From: Sporolactobacillus sp. THM7-4
Lineage (GTDB): Bacteria; Bacillota; Bacilli; Bacillales; Sporolactobacillaceae
Direction of reading: 5' to 3'
DNA length: 64,000 bases
Assembly: GCF_004153165.1 (NCBI RefSeq)
Contig: NZ_SEMD01000008.1
Span: 74,269-138,268, forward strand
Shown here: positions 17,953-25,806 of the stretch, in pieces
Layout of the letters: every line of letters begins with the position of its first letter
Numbering within the stretch: the first letter of the stretch is position 1
Notes under the pieces: model-generated
Told to the model about the DNA's origin: nothing
The model's input: the letters and a program-made list of their open reading frames with translations, nothing else
The model's database searches: none
Position numbers and translations under genes: made by a program

Positions 17953-18012
17953 CCAGGAATAAGTCTGCGATGTTCCTGGAAGCTCGGCACTTTAGTGCCG
18001 ATGTAGTTCACA
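17953..18012 (+). mobile_element. Right end of IS605-type element with two hairpins (omega-RNA region)
   Basis: CCAGGAA (17953-17959) pairs with TTCCTGG (17973-17979), and TCGGCAC (17984-17990) with GTGCCGA (17995-18001), followed by TGTAGTTCAC. This is the layout of IS200/IS605 right ends, which also form the 3' part of TnpB guide RNAs. The outer boundary is uncertain because no left end remains to compare with. Confidence 0.65.
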
Positions 18013-18070
18013 CCCTGCTTCATCAAGCAATTTCATCAAAACCCATTTACAGCTGTAACAAATACACGTT

Positions 18071-18385
18071 TCATAACAAATAACGGACAAGAATACCGAT
18101 TACGACACCAATCACGACCGATGGCAGAAACTTTTTCACAAGCAGTATTGAGAGCCCGCCGGCAAGACAAGCGGCAAGCACGGGCAGCGACAACACAAGA
18201 TGGCCGTTCGATGGAACAAAAATCTGTTTGATAATCAGTGCAACAATAATCGCTGTTGGAACATAATTAAAATAGAGCCTGATGACCGGATGCAGCTTAC
18301 GACCAGCCATAACCGTGATTCCGAGGATTCGAGAGAAATAGGTGACTGCTGCCAGCATGATAATTAAAAGCCATTGACTACTCAT
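18071..18385 (-). CDS. azlD: Branched-chain amino acid exporter small subunit AzlD
   Basis: 104 aa with four hydrophobic segments. The N-terminal LLIIMLAAVTYFSRILG and the RLYFNYVPTAIIVALIIKQIF region match AzlD. It overlaps azlC by 8 bases and forms the exporter with it in the cytoplasmic membrane. The pair is associated with export of leucine-type amino acids and analogues such as azaleucine. Confidence 0.88.
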   Translation of the reverse strand: MSSQWLLIIMLAAVTYFSRILGITVMAGRKLHPVIRLYFNYVPTAIIVALIIKQIFVPSNGHLVLSLPVLAACLAGGLSILLVKKFLPSVVIGVVIGILVRYLL

Positions 18386-19070
18386 GACCCATTCTCCTGT
18401 TTAAGTAAAGTCCGACGAGCGGCGCCAGGAGTCCGGTGAGTATAATGGTCAATTCATTACCCGGCCTGATCCATTCTAATAATAAAGTAATGACGACCGC
18501 CGCAAGGGCCGTGCCAATTATTGGTTTTCCTTTTAATCCGGGAACGAGCAAGGCCGCGAACGTAACCGGAAACGCCAAATCAAGTCCGAATTTTTGTGGG
18601 TCGAGTTCCCCGCCAATCATTGCGCCGGTTAATGATGCAAAAATCCAGGCGATGTAAAAAATGCCTGCGACAACAGCAAAATAGAAAGGATCCGGACCCA
18701 CCTTTTTGAACCGGCTGCTTGCCAGCACAAATGGTTCGTCGGAGATGCCGAACGCGAGGAGACTTATCCACTTCCCGGCAGGTGCAAGCCCCTCAGCCAA
18801 AGCCGCCCCATAAAGCAAATTGCGCAAGTTAAGTAAAACCACGGTCAATATCACACTGGCAATTCCCGCACCACCTGCCAGCATGCCAACGGCAACCAGC
18901 TGCGCCGATCCTGAAAAAACGAGCACAGACATCAGACCAGCCGTCAGAACATTAAAATCCACCTGTGTGGCAAGAACGCCGTAGGACACACCATAGGCTG
19001 CGATCGCAATGGCGAGCGGCAGCGCCTCCACACTGGCAACTTTCAAAGTAGCTTTTTTCGCAAAGTGCAT
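18378..19070 (-). CDS. azlC: Branched-chain amino acid exporter large subunit AzlC
   Basis: 230 aa multi-spanning protein. It contains ALPLAIAIAAYGVSYGVLA, VFSGSAQLVAVGMLAGG and LNLRNLLYGAALAEGL, all hallmarks of AzlC. The gene lies head to head with an XRE-cupin regulator, a common arrangement for azlCD. About 140 A-T-rich bases separate the two starts and hold both promoters. Confidence 0.9.
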   Translation of the reverse strand: MHFAKKATLKVASVEALPLAIAIAAYGVSYGVLATQVDFNVLTAGLMSVLVFSGSAQLVAVGMLAGGAGIASVILTVVLLNLRNLLYGAALAEGLAPAGKWISLLAFGISDEPFVLASSRFKKVGPDPFYFAVVAGIFYIAWIFASLTGAMIGGELDPQKFGLDLAFPVTFAALLVPGLKGKPIIGTALAAVVITLLLEWIRPGNELTIILTGLLAPLVGLYLNRRMGHE

Positions 19071-19213
19071 CAGACGTCCTTCTTCCTGCTTAAGGTTATT
19101 TTTTTATAGTATAATAAGCTTAACTTAAAATAAATTATATTGTACAATCGAATCAAAGTATATAGTAATTTACTTTTTTTATAATAAAATATACTGAAAG
19201 GGAGGATCATACC
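19071..19213. promoter_or_regulatory. Divergent promoter region azlC / XRE regulator
   Basis: A-T-rich, with TATAGTATAATAAGC near the azlC side and TATAATAAAATATAC near the regulator side. It is the only non-coding space between the divergent genes, so both promoters and any operator for the regulator should be here. No clear palindrome stands out. Confidence 0.45.
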
Positions 19214-19783
19214 GTGCCAAACCATCTATGGGAAGATGGCGATACCAGCAGGCGAATTGGTGCGAATCTGCGTCAATTCCGGATGAGCCGCGGTTTAAGT
19301 ATGGAGCAGTTAGCCAATAAAATTGGGATCAGCAAGCTAACGCTGATGAATGTCGAGCGCGGCGAAGGCAACCCCACGCTGTCCGTTATTTGGAAAATCG
19401 CCAATGGTTTGAACGTCCCGGTGAGCACATTGTTGTCCATTGATTCGGATGTTTCCATCGCCCGGAAAGAGAACAGCATCAAGCTCGCGAGTTCGGACAA
19501 AGTCTTTGTCGCCGAGCCGCTCTTTCAATCCCACGGGCTCTTTGAGCTGTACCGCGGCTACTTGCAGCCGAACGCTGAATATCAGTCCGCGGCGCATCAG
19601 TCTGGCGTTAACGAATACGTCACCGTAATGTCGGGCGCTCTAAATGTGGCCGTGGGCGGCGAAATCTACCCTTTGAATGAGTATGATTCCATTAAATTTA
19701 AAGGCGACTTGGATCATAAATACATCAATCCATCGAACAAACTGGCCATACTCCATTTTGTTATCTCCTACCATTCAATGTAA
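19214..19783 (+). CDS. XRE-family regulator with C-terminal cupin domain
   Basis: 189 aa. Residues about 12-70 are a helix-turn-helix (RIGANLRQFRMSRGLSMEQLA, SKLTLMNVERGEGNP), and the C-terminal half is a small cupin barrel (VNEYVTVMSGALNVAVGGE). The start is GTG, 9 bases after GGGAGG. Placed divergently from azlCD, it probably controls that exporter, with the cupin sensing an amino acid; the ligand is unknown. A repeat array begins right after the stop. Confidence 0.85.
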   Translation: MPNHLWEDGDTSRRIGANLRQFRMSRGLSMEQLANKIGISKLTLMNVERGEGNPTLSVIWKIANGLNVPVSTLLSIDSDVSIARKENSIKLASSDKVFVAEPLFQSHGLFELYRGYLQPNAEYQSAAHQSGVNEYVTVMSGALNVAVGGEIYPLNEYDSIKFKGDLDHKYINPSNKLAILHFVISYHSM

Positions 19784-19796
19784 TCCGCCTGCTTGA

Positions 19797-20176
19797 TTTT
19801 GCCCGACTTCCGGATCGTTTTGCTCGACTCCGAGTTTTTTGCTCAACTTTTCGGGCTTTTTGCCCGACTTCCGGATCGTTTTGCTCAACTCCGATTTTTT
19901 TGCTCGACTTTTCAGGATTTTTGCCCGACTTTTCAGGATTTTTGCTCGACTTTTCGGGCTTTTTGCTCGACTCCGAGTTTTTTGCTCGACTTTTCGGGCT
20001 TTTTGCCCAACTTTTCAGGATTTTTGCCCGACTTCCGGATCGTTTTGCTCGACTCCGAGTTTTTTGCTCGACTTTTCGGGCTTTTTGCCCGACTTTTCAG
20101 CATTTTTGCTCGACTTCCGGATCGTTTTGCCCGACTTTGGAGCGGTTTTGCCCAACTCCGATTTTATTGCCCGACT
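19797..20176. repeat. Tandem array of about 19 short units, core TTTTGCYCRACT
   Basis: Nineteen copies of GCYCRACT stand 19-21 bases apart, each preceded by a T-run and followed by one of a few short words: TTTCAGG, TTTCGGG, TTCCGGATCG, CCGAK, or a GGAGCGG-like word. Because some units are 19 and some 21 bases long, the frame is not kept, so the open frame across it (19793 onward) is not a gene. The same family is found at 40346-40591. The units lie too close for CRISPR spacers. Confidence 0.9.
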
Positions 20177-20233
20177 TCACATCTGTCCTCTCCTGCATAT
20201 TGTGATATGATTGAAAAATATGGAGGTGAAGAT

Positions 20234-20632
20234 ATGGCTGAGAATCACTTCATTACAATCACCGGATTCAACCACTATTATGGGCCAAAACCATTCAAAG
20301 TGGGTCGTTTAATTAAGCTTGTGAAAGAGCCCGATAATGAACATGACAGTGAAGCAATTCGTGCCGAATTGCCGTTTATCGAAAAAATTGGCTATGTTGC
20401 CAACAGCCCGGGCACTGTCGCTAAAGGCACATCCAGTGCGGGTAGAGTCTATCACCTGTTTGGAGATGAGGCCCTGGCCCAGATCCTGTTTGTCACCCAG
20501 GATTGCGCTATCTGTTTATTCATTTCTCCTGATCAAGTAAACGGTAAACCATCTTCAGATGAGTCGGTAAAACACAATCTGAGTATCGGTGATATACCGA
20601 AACTGGGCCTTATTTTCAAGCAATTGAATTAA
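20234..20632 (+). CDS. Small stand-alone HIRAN-like domain protein
   Basis: 132 aa. The sequence ITGFNHYYGPKPFKVGRLIKL, VKEPDNEHDSEAIRAELPF and IGYVANSPG follows the HIRAN pattern (ligand loop, EPDNxxDxxAI, IGYV). HIRAN domains bind DNA ends in larger repair proteins; small free-standing ones are of unknown role. The start at 20234 has TGGAGGTGAAGAT before it; the frame stays open into the repeat array but that part is not coding. It precedes a membrane protein gene by 37 bases. Confidence 0.7.
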   Translation: MAENHFITITGFNHYYGPKPFKVGRLIKLVKEPDNEHDSEAIRAELPFIEKIGYVANSPGTVAKGTSSAGRVYHLFGDEALAQILFVTQDCAICLFISPDQVNGKPSSDESVKHNLSIGDIPKLGLIFKQLN

Positions 20633-20669
20633 ACTGGAAGGGCGTCATAATAAAAGAAGGGGAAAATGT

Positions 20670-21266
20670 ATGAGACGCAAGCTTATCATTTTTTTCAGTA
20701 GTCTTTATGTCGGCTTTATGGCGGTTGTGGCCGTTTATTATTACCTTTTGGGCAGTTCTTTTTACGGATCAGTCGGTTTAGCAGGCGTCTTATGCGGGGC
20801 TGTTCCCCTGGTTACAGCCGGTTTCACCCGGCTTCCATTCAATCTCCCAATCGTGGTATCGTATCTTATTTTCTTATTTGGTGCCCAATATTTAGGTTCA
20901 ATATTGAATTGGTATGGACTCGGCTGGTGGGACACCTTTGTCCACGGCATCAGCGGAGCAATTCTCGCCTTTTGTGCCATCGCGTCGTGTGAAAGACTGG
21001 TTCATCCCGGCGCCGGGAGTCGGATGTCCCCTCTGTTCGTTTTCCTGTTTACCGTCTCCATTACCGCTTTAGGAGGAGTCCTCTGGGAAATCTATGAATT
21101 CAGCAGCGACTATTTATTTGGAACGACCATGCAGGGCCCTGGCGGAGGCAACAATGAGGATACGATGACCGATTTAATCGCGGATGTGATCGGCGGGCTG
21201 GTGATTGCTCTATGGAACGTGCTGCAAACAAAAAGAATAAATGATAAAAAAAGAAATGACAGATAA
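20670..21266 (+). CDS. Integral membrane protein, DUF2238/YjdF-like
   Basis: 198 aa with about six hydrophobic segments. The conserved pattern WWDTFVHGISGAIL, then GGVLWEIYEFSSDYLFG, and EDTMTDLIADVIGGL near the C-terminus is that of the DUF2238 group of VanZ-like membrane proteins. Function unknown. It is probably co-transcribed with the HIRAN-like gene and is followed by a strong terminator. Confidence 0.65.
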   Translation: MRRKLIIFFSSLYVGFMAVVAVYYYLLGSSFYGSVGLAGVLCGAVPLVTAGFTRLPFNLPIVVSYLIFLFGAQYLGSILNWYGLGWWDTFVHGISGAILAFCAIASCERLVHPGAGSRMSPLFVFLFTVSITALGGVLWEIYEFSSDYLFGTTMQGPGGGNNEDTMTDLIADVIGGLVIALWNVLQTKRINDKKRNDR

Positions 21267-21267
21267 G

Positions 21268-21309
21268 GCCAGGGCAAACCATGATCGTTTGCCCTGGCTC
21301 CGATTTTTT
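21268..21309 (+). terminator. Terminator after the membrane protein gene
   Basis: GCCAGGGCAAAC (21268-21279) pairs perfectly with GTTTGCCCTGGC (21287-21298), followed after TCCGA by six T residues. Confidence 0.9.
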
Positions 21310-21615
21310 GTCCGATGAATTCGGCCTTTATGTAGTTTCTTCAACCTTCATGCGAGTATTTCGGCACCGGTTTTTACATTCTTATTTTAAGGCAATGGTA
21401 AACGATACTGTTGATTTTTTAATTCATAGAGAACAACGATATTTGTGAAACCCAATGCGTGTCATGAATCATTGAAAGCAATCATCGCAACCTGAAATCT
21501 CATCATGTGCATTTTCCATTTTCTATAATTATACTAAAAATGTAATTGATCAGACTGTCAAACTTTGGTTTTTTTAAAGATGTTTGATAATTAATTGGAT
21601 TTGGAGGGACAAAAG

Positions 21616-22599
21616 GTGAAAGCAGTCGTAGTATCTGATTTCGGCGGAGCGTCCGTATTAAAGGTTACGGATATGGACAAACCTTCGATTGGTCCAGAAC
21701 AGGTTCTCATCCGCGTGGTTACAACAAGCGTCAATTTTGCTGATATTATGTCAAGGCAGGGGAGATATCACTCCGGAAGCAAACCTCCTTTTATTCCCGG
21801 CCTGGATGCGGCCGGCATCATCGAAGAAACAGGTTCTGAGGTTAAGCATTTGCAAAAAGGCCAGCGCGTAATCGCGTTTCTGAAGAACGGCTCCTATGCC
21901 GAATACGTCGCTTCAGATGAAAATCTCACCTTTCCGATTCCAGAAACTATTGATTTCGACACGGCAGCCGCCTGTCCTACCGTCTCATTTACCTCTTACA
22001 ATCTGCTCGCCAATGTTGCCCGTGTTGCTCCTGGTGAAACAGTTTTGATTCATGCCGCGGCCGGGGGAATTGGAACGACAGCCACGCAGATAGCCAAATT
22101 GCTGGGCGCAGGGAAGGTGATCGGAACTGTTGGAAGTGATACAAAACGTGATACAGTTCTGGAAGCCGGCGCGGATGAGGTGATCAATTATCGAACGGAA
22201 GACTTTGCCGAAAAAGTCAAAGAGTTGACAAATGGCAAAGGTGCTGATGTGATACTGGACTCCGTTTCAGGAGAAGTGGCAGAAAAAAGTCTGACCTGCC
22301 TCGCGATGTACGGACGGCTTGTCAATTTCGGCAGTGCCGGCGGCGGTACGGGACATTTCAAGACGACGGATCTGCATTCCAGCTGCCGGGCCGTCCTTGG
22401 TTTCAGTCTCGGAACCACCGTCCGAAACCGTCCTGAGATCCTGAAAGATACGGCGGATCACATCTTCCACTATTTAAAAGACGGACAATTAAAAATGAAA
22501 ATCGGCAGCCGCTTTCCCCTGAAAGATGCGTCAAAAGCTCACGAATGGATGGAAAGCCGGCAGAGTACAGGTAAAATCTTGCTGGACGTCCAGAACTAA
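21616..22599 (+). CDS. NADPH:quinone oxidoreductase, zinc-free MDR family
   Basis: About 327 aa. It begins MKAVVVSDFGG and has the GroES-like domain (NFADIMSRQGRY, PFIPGLDAAGII) and the nucleotide-binding stretch VLIHAAAGGIGTTATQIAKLLGA. The zinc ligands of true alcohol dehydrogenases are missing, so it is of the quinone oxidoreductase type. The start is GTG at 21616, after GGAGGGACAAAAG; an upstream TTG in frame at 21595 lies before that ribosome site. It seems to be a single-gene unit. Natural substrate unknown. Confidence 0.87.
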   Translation: MKAVVVSDFGGASVLKVTDMDKPSIGPEQVLIRVVTTSVNFADIMSRQGRYHSGSKPPFIPGLDAAGIIEETGSEVKHLQKGQRVIAFLKNGSYAEYVASDENLTFPIPETIDFDTAAACPTVSFTSYNLLANVARVAPGETVLIHAAAGGIGTTATQIAKLLGAGKVIGTVGSDTKRDTVLEAGADEVINYRTEDFAEKVKELTNGKGADVILDSVSGEVAEKSLTCLAMYGRLVNFGSAGGGTGHFKTTDLHSSCRAVLGFSLGTTVRNRPEILKDTADHIFHYLKDGQLKMKIGSRFPLKDASKAHEWMESRQSTGKILLDVQN

Positions 22600-22696
22600 A
22601 AGTACAAATGAAGAGATAAGAAACATTTTTCTCACCTCCCGTTATTGGGCCAGGTGCAGACTGATTGTTTCGTTAACGAGAGCTTTAGTTCAATTA

Positions 22697-22733
22697 AAAA
22701 CGCTGTTGAAGTGTCAATCAACAGCGTTTTTTA
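22697..22733. terminator. Bidirectional terminator
   Basis: AAAACGCTGTTGA (22697-22709) pairs with TCAACAGCGTTTT (22718-22730), flanked by A and T runs. It can serve the oxidoreductase gene (plus) and, less directly, the FTR1 gene (minus). Confidence 0.85.
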
Positions 22734-22871
22734 TGTGATTATTTACGTGAACTGCTTTAAGATTTTCGAGGAGGAGCAACAGGATGTTTTTTAATGTTGT
22801 TGTTCACATTTCCAAACGGAACCCGTTACCTGAATTGCCATCGCCACTTTCTTTTTCACGTCGTCTTGCAT

Positions 22872-23708
22872 TTATTTAGCGGCTGATGTCGTACTCCGTT
22901 TGGTATGTGCCTTGTTACCTCTTGTAAACAATGAAAGGACGATGACTAAGTAAACGAGCCAGATCGCACCCTGCAGATAAGTCGGATGATCCGAGTAGCC
23001 GACGAGCGCATGAAGCATTCCGCCAATCGCGTCATGCTGATTCAGGACGCCGCTCAAATCATAAATATGTCCGACCTCGGGCAATATGCCGACCTCGGTC
23101 AGTTCATGTACAGCATTTCCAAGCAGCCCTGCAGCGACAACAATCAAAAGACAGCCCATGACCTGGAAAAAATAGGACAGATTCATACGGTAGGCTCCGC
23201 CATATATACCATAGCCAATAATGACAGCCACGCAAAGACCGATAAACGCGCCCGAGACAACCGGCAGATCATTCGCCGATTGATCATTAAGAATAGCCAG
23301 TATAAACATCACAAGCTCAATGCCTTCACGAATGACCGTGATGAAAGTCAGAAAAACCAGCTGAAATACGCTCCCGTTATGAATGGCATCGCTGATTTTT
23401 TCTTTGATGCTTCCGTTCAGCGCCATACTGTTTTTCTTCATCCAGAAAGTCATATACGTTAAAATAATGACAGCGAGAAAGAAGATAATCGCTTCAAGAT
23501 AGGCTTGATAGGCCCATCCACCTGCACCGTTAAAATGATAGATCAATGCGGCAAATCCGATTGACACCAATGCCGCAAGACCGGTACCAATCCAGATGTA
23601 CGGATACTTTTTCTTCTCACCAATTTTATTTAAATAAGCAAAAATGATACCAACTATAAGCGAGATTTCGAGTCCTTCACGCAGAGCAACAAGGAATCCG
23701 GCGTACAT
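22872..23708 (-). CDS. FTR1-family iron permease
   Basis: About 278 aa with seven predicted membrane segments. The two iron-binding REGxE motifs are present: LREGLEISL near the N-terminus and VIREGIELVM in the middle. In EfeUOB systems this protein moves ferric iron, but no efeO or efeB lies beside it here. The start at 23708 has AAAGGA 8 bases upstream and gives MYAGFLVALREGLE, the usual N-terminus. A perfect Fur box at 23736-23750 sits just upstream, so iron repression is likely. Confidence 0.88.
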   Translation of the reverse strand: MYAGFLVALREGLEISLIVGIIFAYLNKIGEKKKYPYIWIGTGLAALVSIGFAALIYHFNGAGGWAYQAYLEAIIFFLAVIILTYMTFWMKKNSMALNGSIKEKISDAIHNGSVFQLVFLTFITVIREGIELVMFILAILNDQSANDLPVVSGAFIGLCVAVIIGYGIYGGAYRMNLSYFFQVMGCLLIVVAAGLLGNAVHELTEVGILPEVGHIYDLSGVLNQHDAIGGMLHALVGYSDHPTYLQGAIWLVYLVIVLSLFTRGNKAHTKRSTTSAAK

Positions 23709-23735
23709 GAACATCATCCTTTCATAATTCGACAT

Positions 23736-23750
23736 TGATAATCATTATCA
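23736..23750. promoter_or_regulatory. Fur box upstream of FTR1 permease
   Basis: TGATAATCATTATCA is a perfect 7-1-7 palindrome identical to the Bacillus Fur consensus. It lies 28 bases before the FTR1 start. Confidence 0.9.
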
Positions 23751-23951
23751 ACTGCTCTATTGATATTTTATCATGGAAACATGACCCGTACAAGAGAAAA
23801 TTCGGGCGGCCGTCTGAAAAGTCACTCTATGTATTTTAATTCCAATTTATGATGCGATGCATTTTAAATATGCAGAAAAGCCATGCTTCGAAAAACGGCC
23901 ACGGCTCTTTCGTGTGTATTTTTCACTGAAATTTCCGCTCTCCGGCATCGT

Positions 23952-24030
23952 TTATTGAATTTTGACCGGTTACTGTTGAATTCCGCAGCCTCACCGTTGA
24001 TTCCGAAAAAGTACTGTTGAATTATCCGAA
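23952..24030. repeat. Four degenerate 20-21 bp units in the FTR1-spoVR gap
   Basis: Units beginning TTATTGAATT (23952), ACTGTTGAATTCCG (23972), ACCGTTGATTCCG (23993) and ACTGTTGAATTATCCG (24013) stand 20-21 bases apart. The rest of the gap 23751-24127 has no gene that I can support. Confidence 0.5.
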
Positions 24031-24056
24031 GGCGCGGTCCCGGCCGTCGCAATAAT

Positions 24057-24086
24057 TTCGCCGGTCGTTAATTTGCGACCGGCGAA
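24057..24086. other. Perfect 11-bp inverted repeat downstream of spoVR
   Basis: TTCGCCGGTCG (24057-24067) and CGACCGGCGAA (24076-24086) pair without mismatch. On the minus strand it follows the spoVR stop by about 40 bases, but only ATTATT comes after, so it may be a weak terminator or an mRNA 3' end stabiliser. Confidence 0.5.
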
Positions 24087-24127
24087 GGATAATGTAAATT
24101 CTATCACAGTTTATGAAATGTTAATCG

Positions 24128-25540
24128 TTAATCGAGCCTTTTCCGCCTCATTTCTCCCCTTTCATAGCTGAACAGCGTCGGATGGTCTTCAATGACGGTT
24201 TCCAGGTGTACAGGTCTGCCCCACAGCTGAACGAGGTATTTAAGGACACCTTCCATATATCTGACATCCAGCTCGGTACCCTCATATCGGTGTTTCAGGA
24301 GCAGTTCACCGTTGCTGTTGTAATCTCCGTTTTCAACGACAATATACGGAAACCCGCCATTAATCCGCATCGATACAAGCTGATCGCGGACATTCTTCCA
24401 ATCTTTATCCGTAATCGTGTATTCATTGCCTTTTTTCTCAAAAAGGAACAGATCCTCACGCTGAACGAGATCCTTCGTTAAATAATTCCGGATGAACGAC
24501 TGATCGGACTCGAGCTCACGGACTTCAAAAATCTTTTTCCGGCCGGATCCCTCTTTTACACCGATCTCTTTCAATGCTTCGGTGGGATGATTGTAACGTT
24601 CCTCAATATCTTCAAATATCTTGATACCTAAATAGTACGGGTTGATGCTCTGGGCGGACGGTTGCACCACTTGTGCGTTCAGCTTGGCAAACTCAACCGC
24701 CTCGCCGGATGTCATGTCGATTTCGCGCATAATACGCGCGTGCCAGTAAGATGCCCAGCCTTCATTCATAATCTTCGTTTCGAGCTGAGGCCAGAAGTAA
24801 AGCATCTCCTCTCTGAGCATTGTTAAAATATCGCGCTGCCAGTCTTCAAGTACCCGGCTGTACTCTTCAATAAAAAATAACAAATCTTTTTCCGGACGTT
24901 TCGGGAATTTTGCCGGTTCCGTTTTCTCATCAGGTTCCGTTGCTTCTCCAAGTTCGAGGAGGTCTTCATAATCAGAAATCGGACGTTTCCTCTTCTTTGT
25001 CGGTTTTCCGGGCTTGTTATCCAGCCAGTCTCCCTTCCGGATAATACGGGGATCAACGTGTTCCTGAATCGCAAGAACCGCATCAATAAACTTTTCAACT
25101 TTTATTTTTCCATACTCTTCCTCATAATTATGGATCCGTTCAGCTGTTGCACTCATGCTTTCAACCATATCACGACGTGTGTTGATAAACCGAACGTTAT
25201 TCTTGAAAAAGTCGCAGTGCGCCAGAACATGGGCAACGATCATTTTATTCTGGATCAAACTGTTTGTATTCAACAAAAAAGCATAACAGGGATTTGAATT
25301 AATGACTAATTCATATATTTTGCTCAGACCGAGATCGTATTGCATCTTCATTTTGTAAAATTGCTTGCCGAAACTCCAGTGAGAAAAACGAGTCGGCATT
25401 CCATAGGCACCAAAAGTATAAATAATATCCGCCGGGCAGATTTCGTAACGCATCGGGTAAAAGTCCAGTCCAAATCCTTTTGCGATCTCCGTGATTTCAT
25501 TAATAGAACGATCCAGTGCTTTGAGCTCATCTTTTTCCAA
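24128..25540 (-). CDS. spoVR: SpoVR-family stage V sporulation protein
   Basis: 470 aa, the usual length. Conserved stretches include [26 protein letters not shown] (seen at residues 26-51), [22 protein letters not shown], and [12 protein letters not shown] in the middle. B. subtilis SpoVR is needed for proper spore cortex; the family co-occurs with PrkA and YhbH, and both partners lie in this window at 38226-43225 but not next to it. It stands alone on the minus strand, with repeat relics on both sides. Confidence 0.95.
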   Translation of the reverse strand: MEKDELKALDRSINEITEIAKGFGLDFYPMRYEICPADIIYTFGAYGMPTRFSHWSFGKQFYKMKMQYDLGLSKIYELVINSNPCYAFLLNTNSLIQNKMIVAHVLAHCDFFKNNVRFINTRRDMVESMSATAERIHNYEEEYGKIKVEKFIDAVLAIQEHVDPRIIRKGDWLDNKPGKPTKKRKRPISDYEDLLELGEATEPDEKTEPAKFPKRPEKDLLFFIEEYSRVLEDWQRDILTMLREEMLYFWPQLETKIMNEGWASYWHARIMREIDMTSGEAVEFAKLNAQVVQPSAQSINPYYLGIKIFEDIEERYNHPTEALKEIGVKEGSGRKKIFEVRELESDQSFIRNYLTKDLVQREDLFLFEKKGNEYTITDKDWKNVRDQLVSMRINGGFPYIVVENGDYNSNGELLLKHRYEGTELDVRYMEGVLKYLVQLWGRPVHLETVIEDHPTLFSYERGEMRRKRLD

Positions 25541-25719
25541 TCTCTCGCCAGCATCCTTTCATAGCCGATTTTCCCCGCAGGCAAGTGCTCTTGCATCATC
25601 CTATGAGAGAACCTATCCCAATTATTCCGCAAAGTCCCGCGTATATAGAAATTGGCCGGAAAGTTAGTCTTTTGGTGCCGACATATAAATGATGAATTTA
25701 ATGTGGGTGTTCTGAAGTA

Positions 25720-25761
25720 CCGCAGTTGAGCTCGTCCTGTCGGCAGTTGAGCAACTTCATC
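25720..25761. repeat. Two isolated 21-bp repeat units (same family as 62972-63643)
   Basis: CGCAGTTGAGCTCGTCCTGT and CGGCAGTTGAGCAACTTCAT are exactly one 21-base period apart and match the big array unit CGGCAGTTGAGC plus variable tail. They sit between the transglutaminase and spoVR genes, 37 kb from the main array. Confidence 0.75.
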
Positions 25762-25806
25762 CGGTTTCCGAAACCAAAAAAAGCAACAGCACGGTTTAAC
25801 CACAGG

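Noticed and set aside
19797-20176. CRISPR array
   Set aside because: Units are 19-21 bases with no unique spacers of 30 or more bases, and no cas genes are near.
19793-20233. N-terminal extension of the HIRAN-like protein through the repeat array
   Set aside because: A clear ribosome site precedes the ATG at 20234, and the array changes frame between units of 19 and 21 bases.
24057-24086. Strong spoVR terminator
   Set aside because: The stem is perfect but lacks a T-run on the minus strand, so it was kept only as an inverted repeat.
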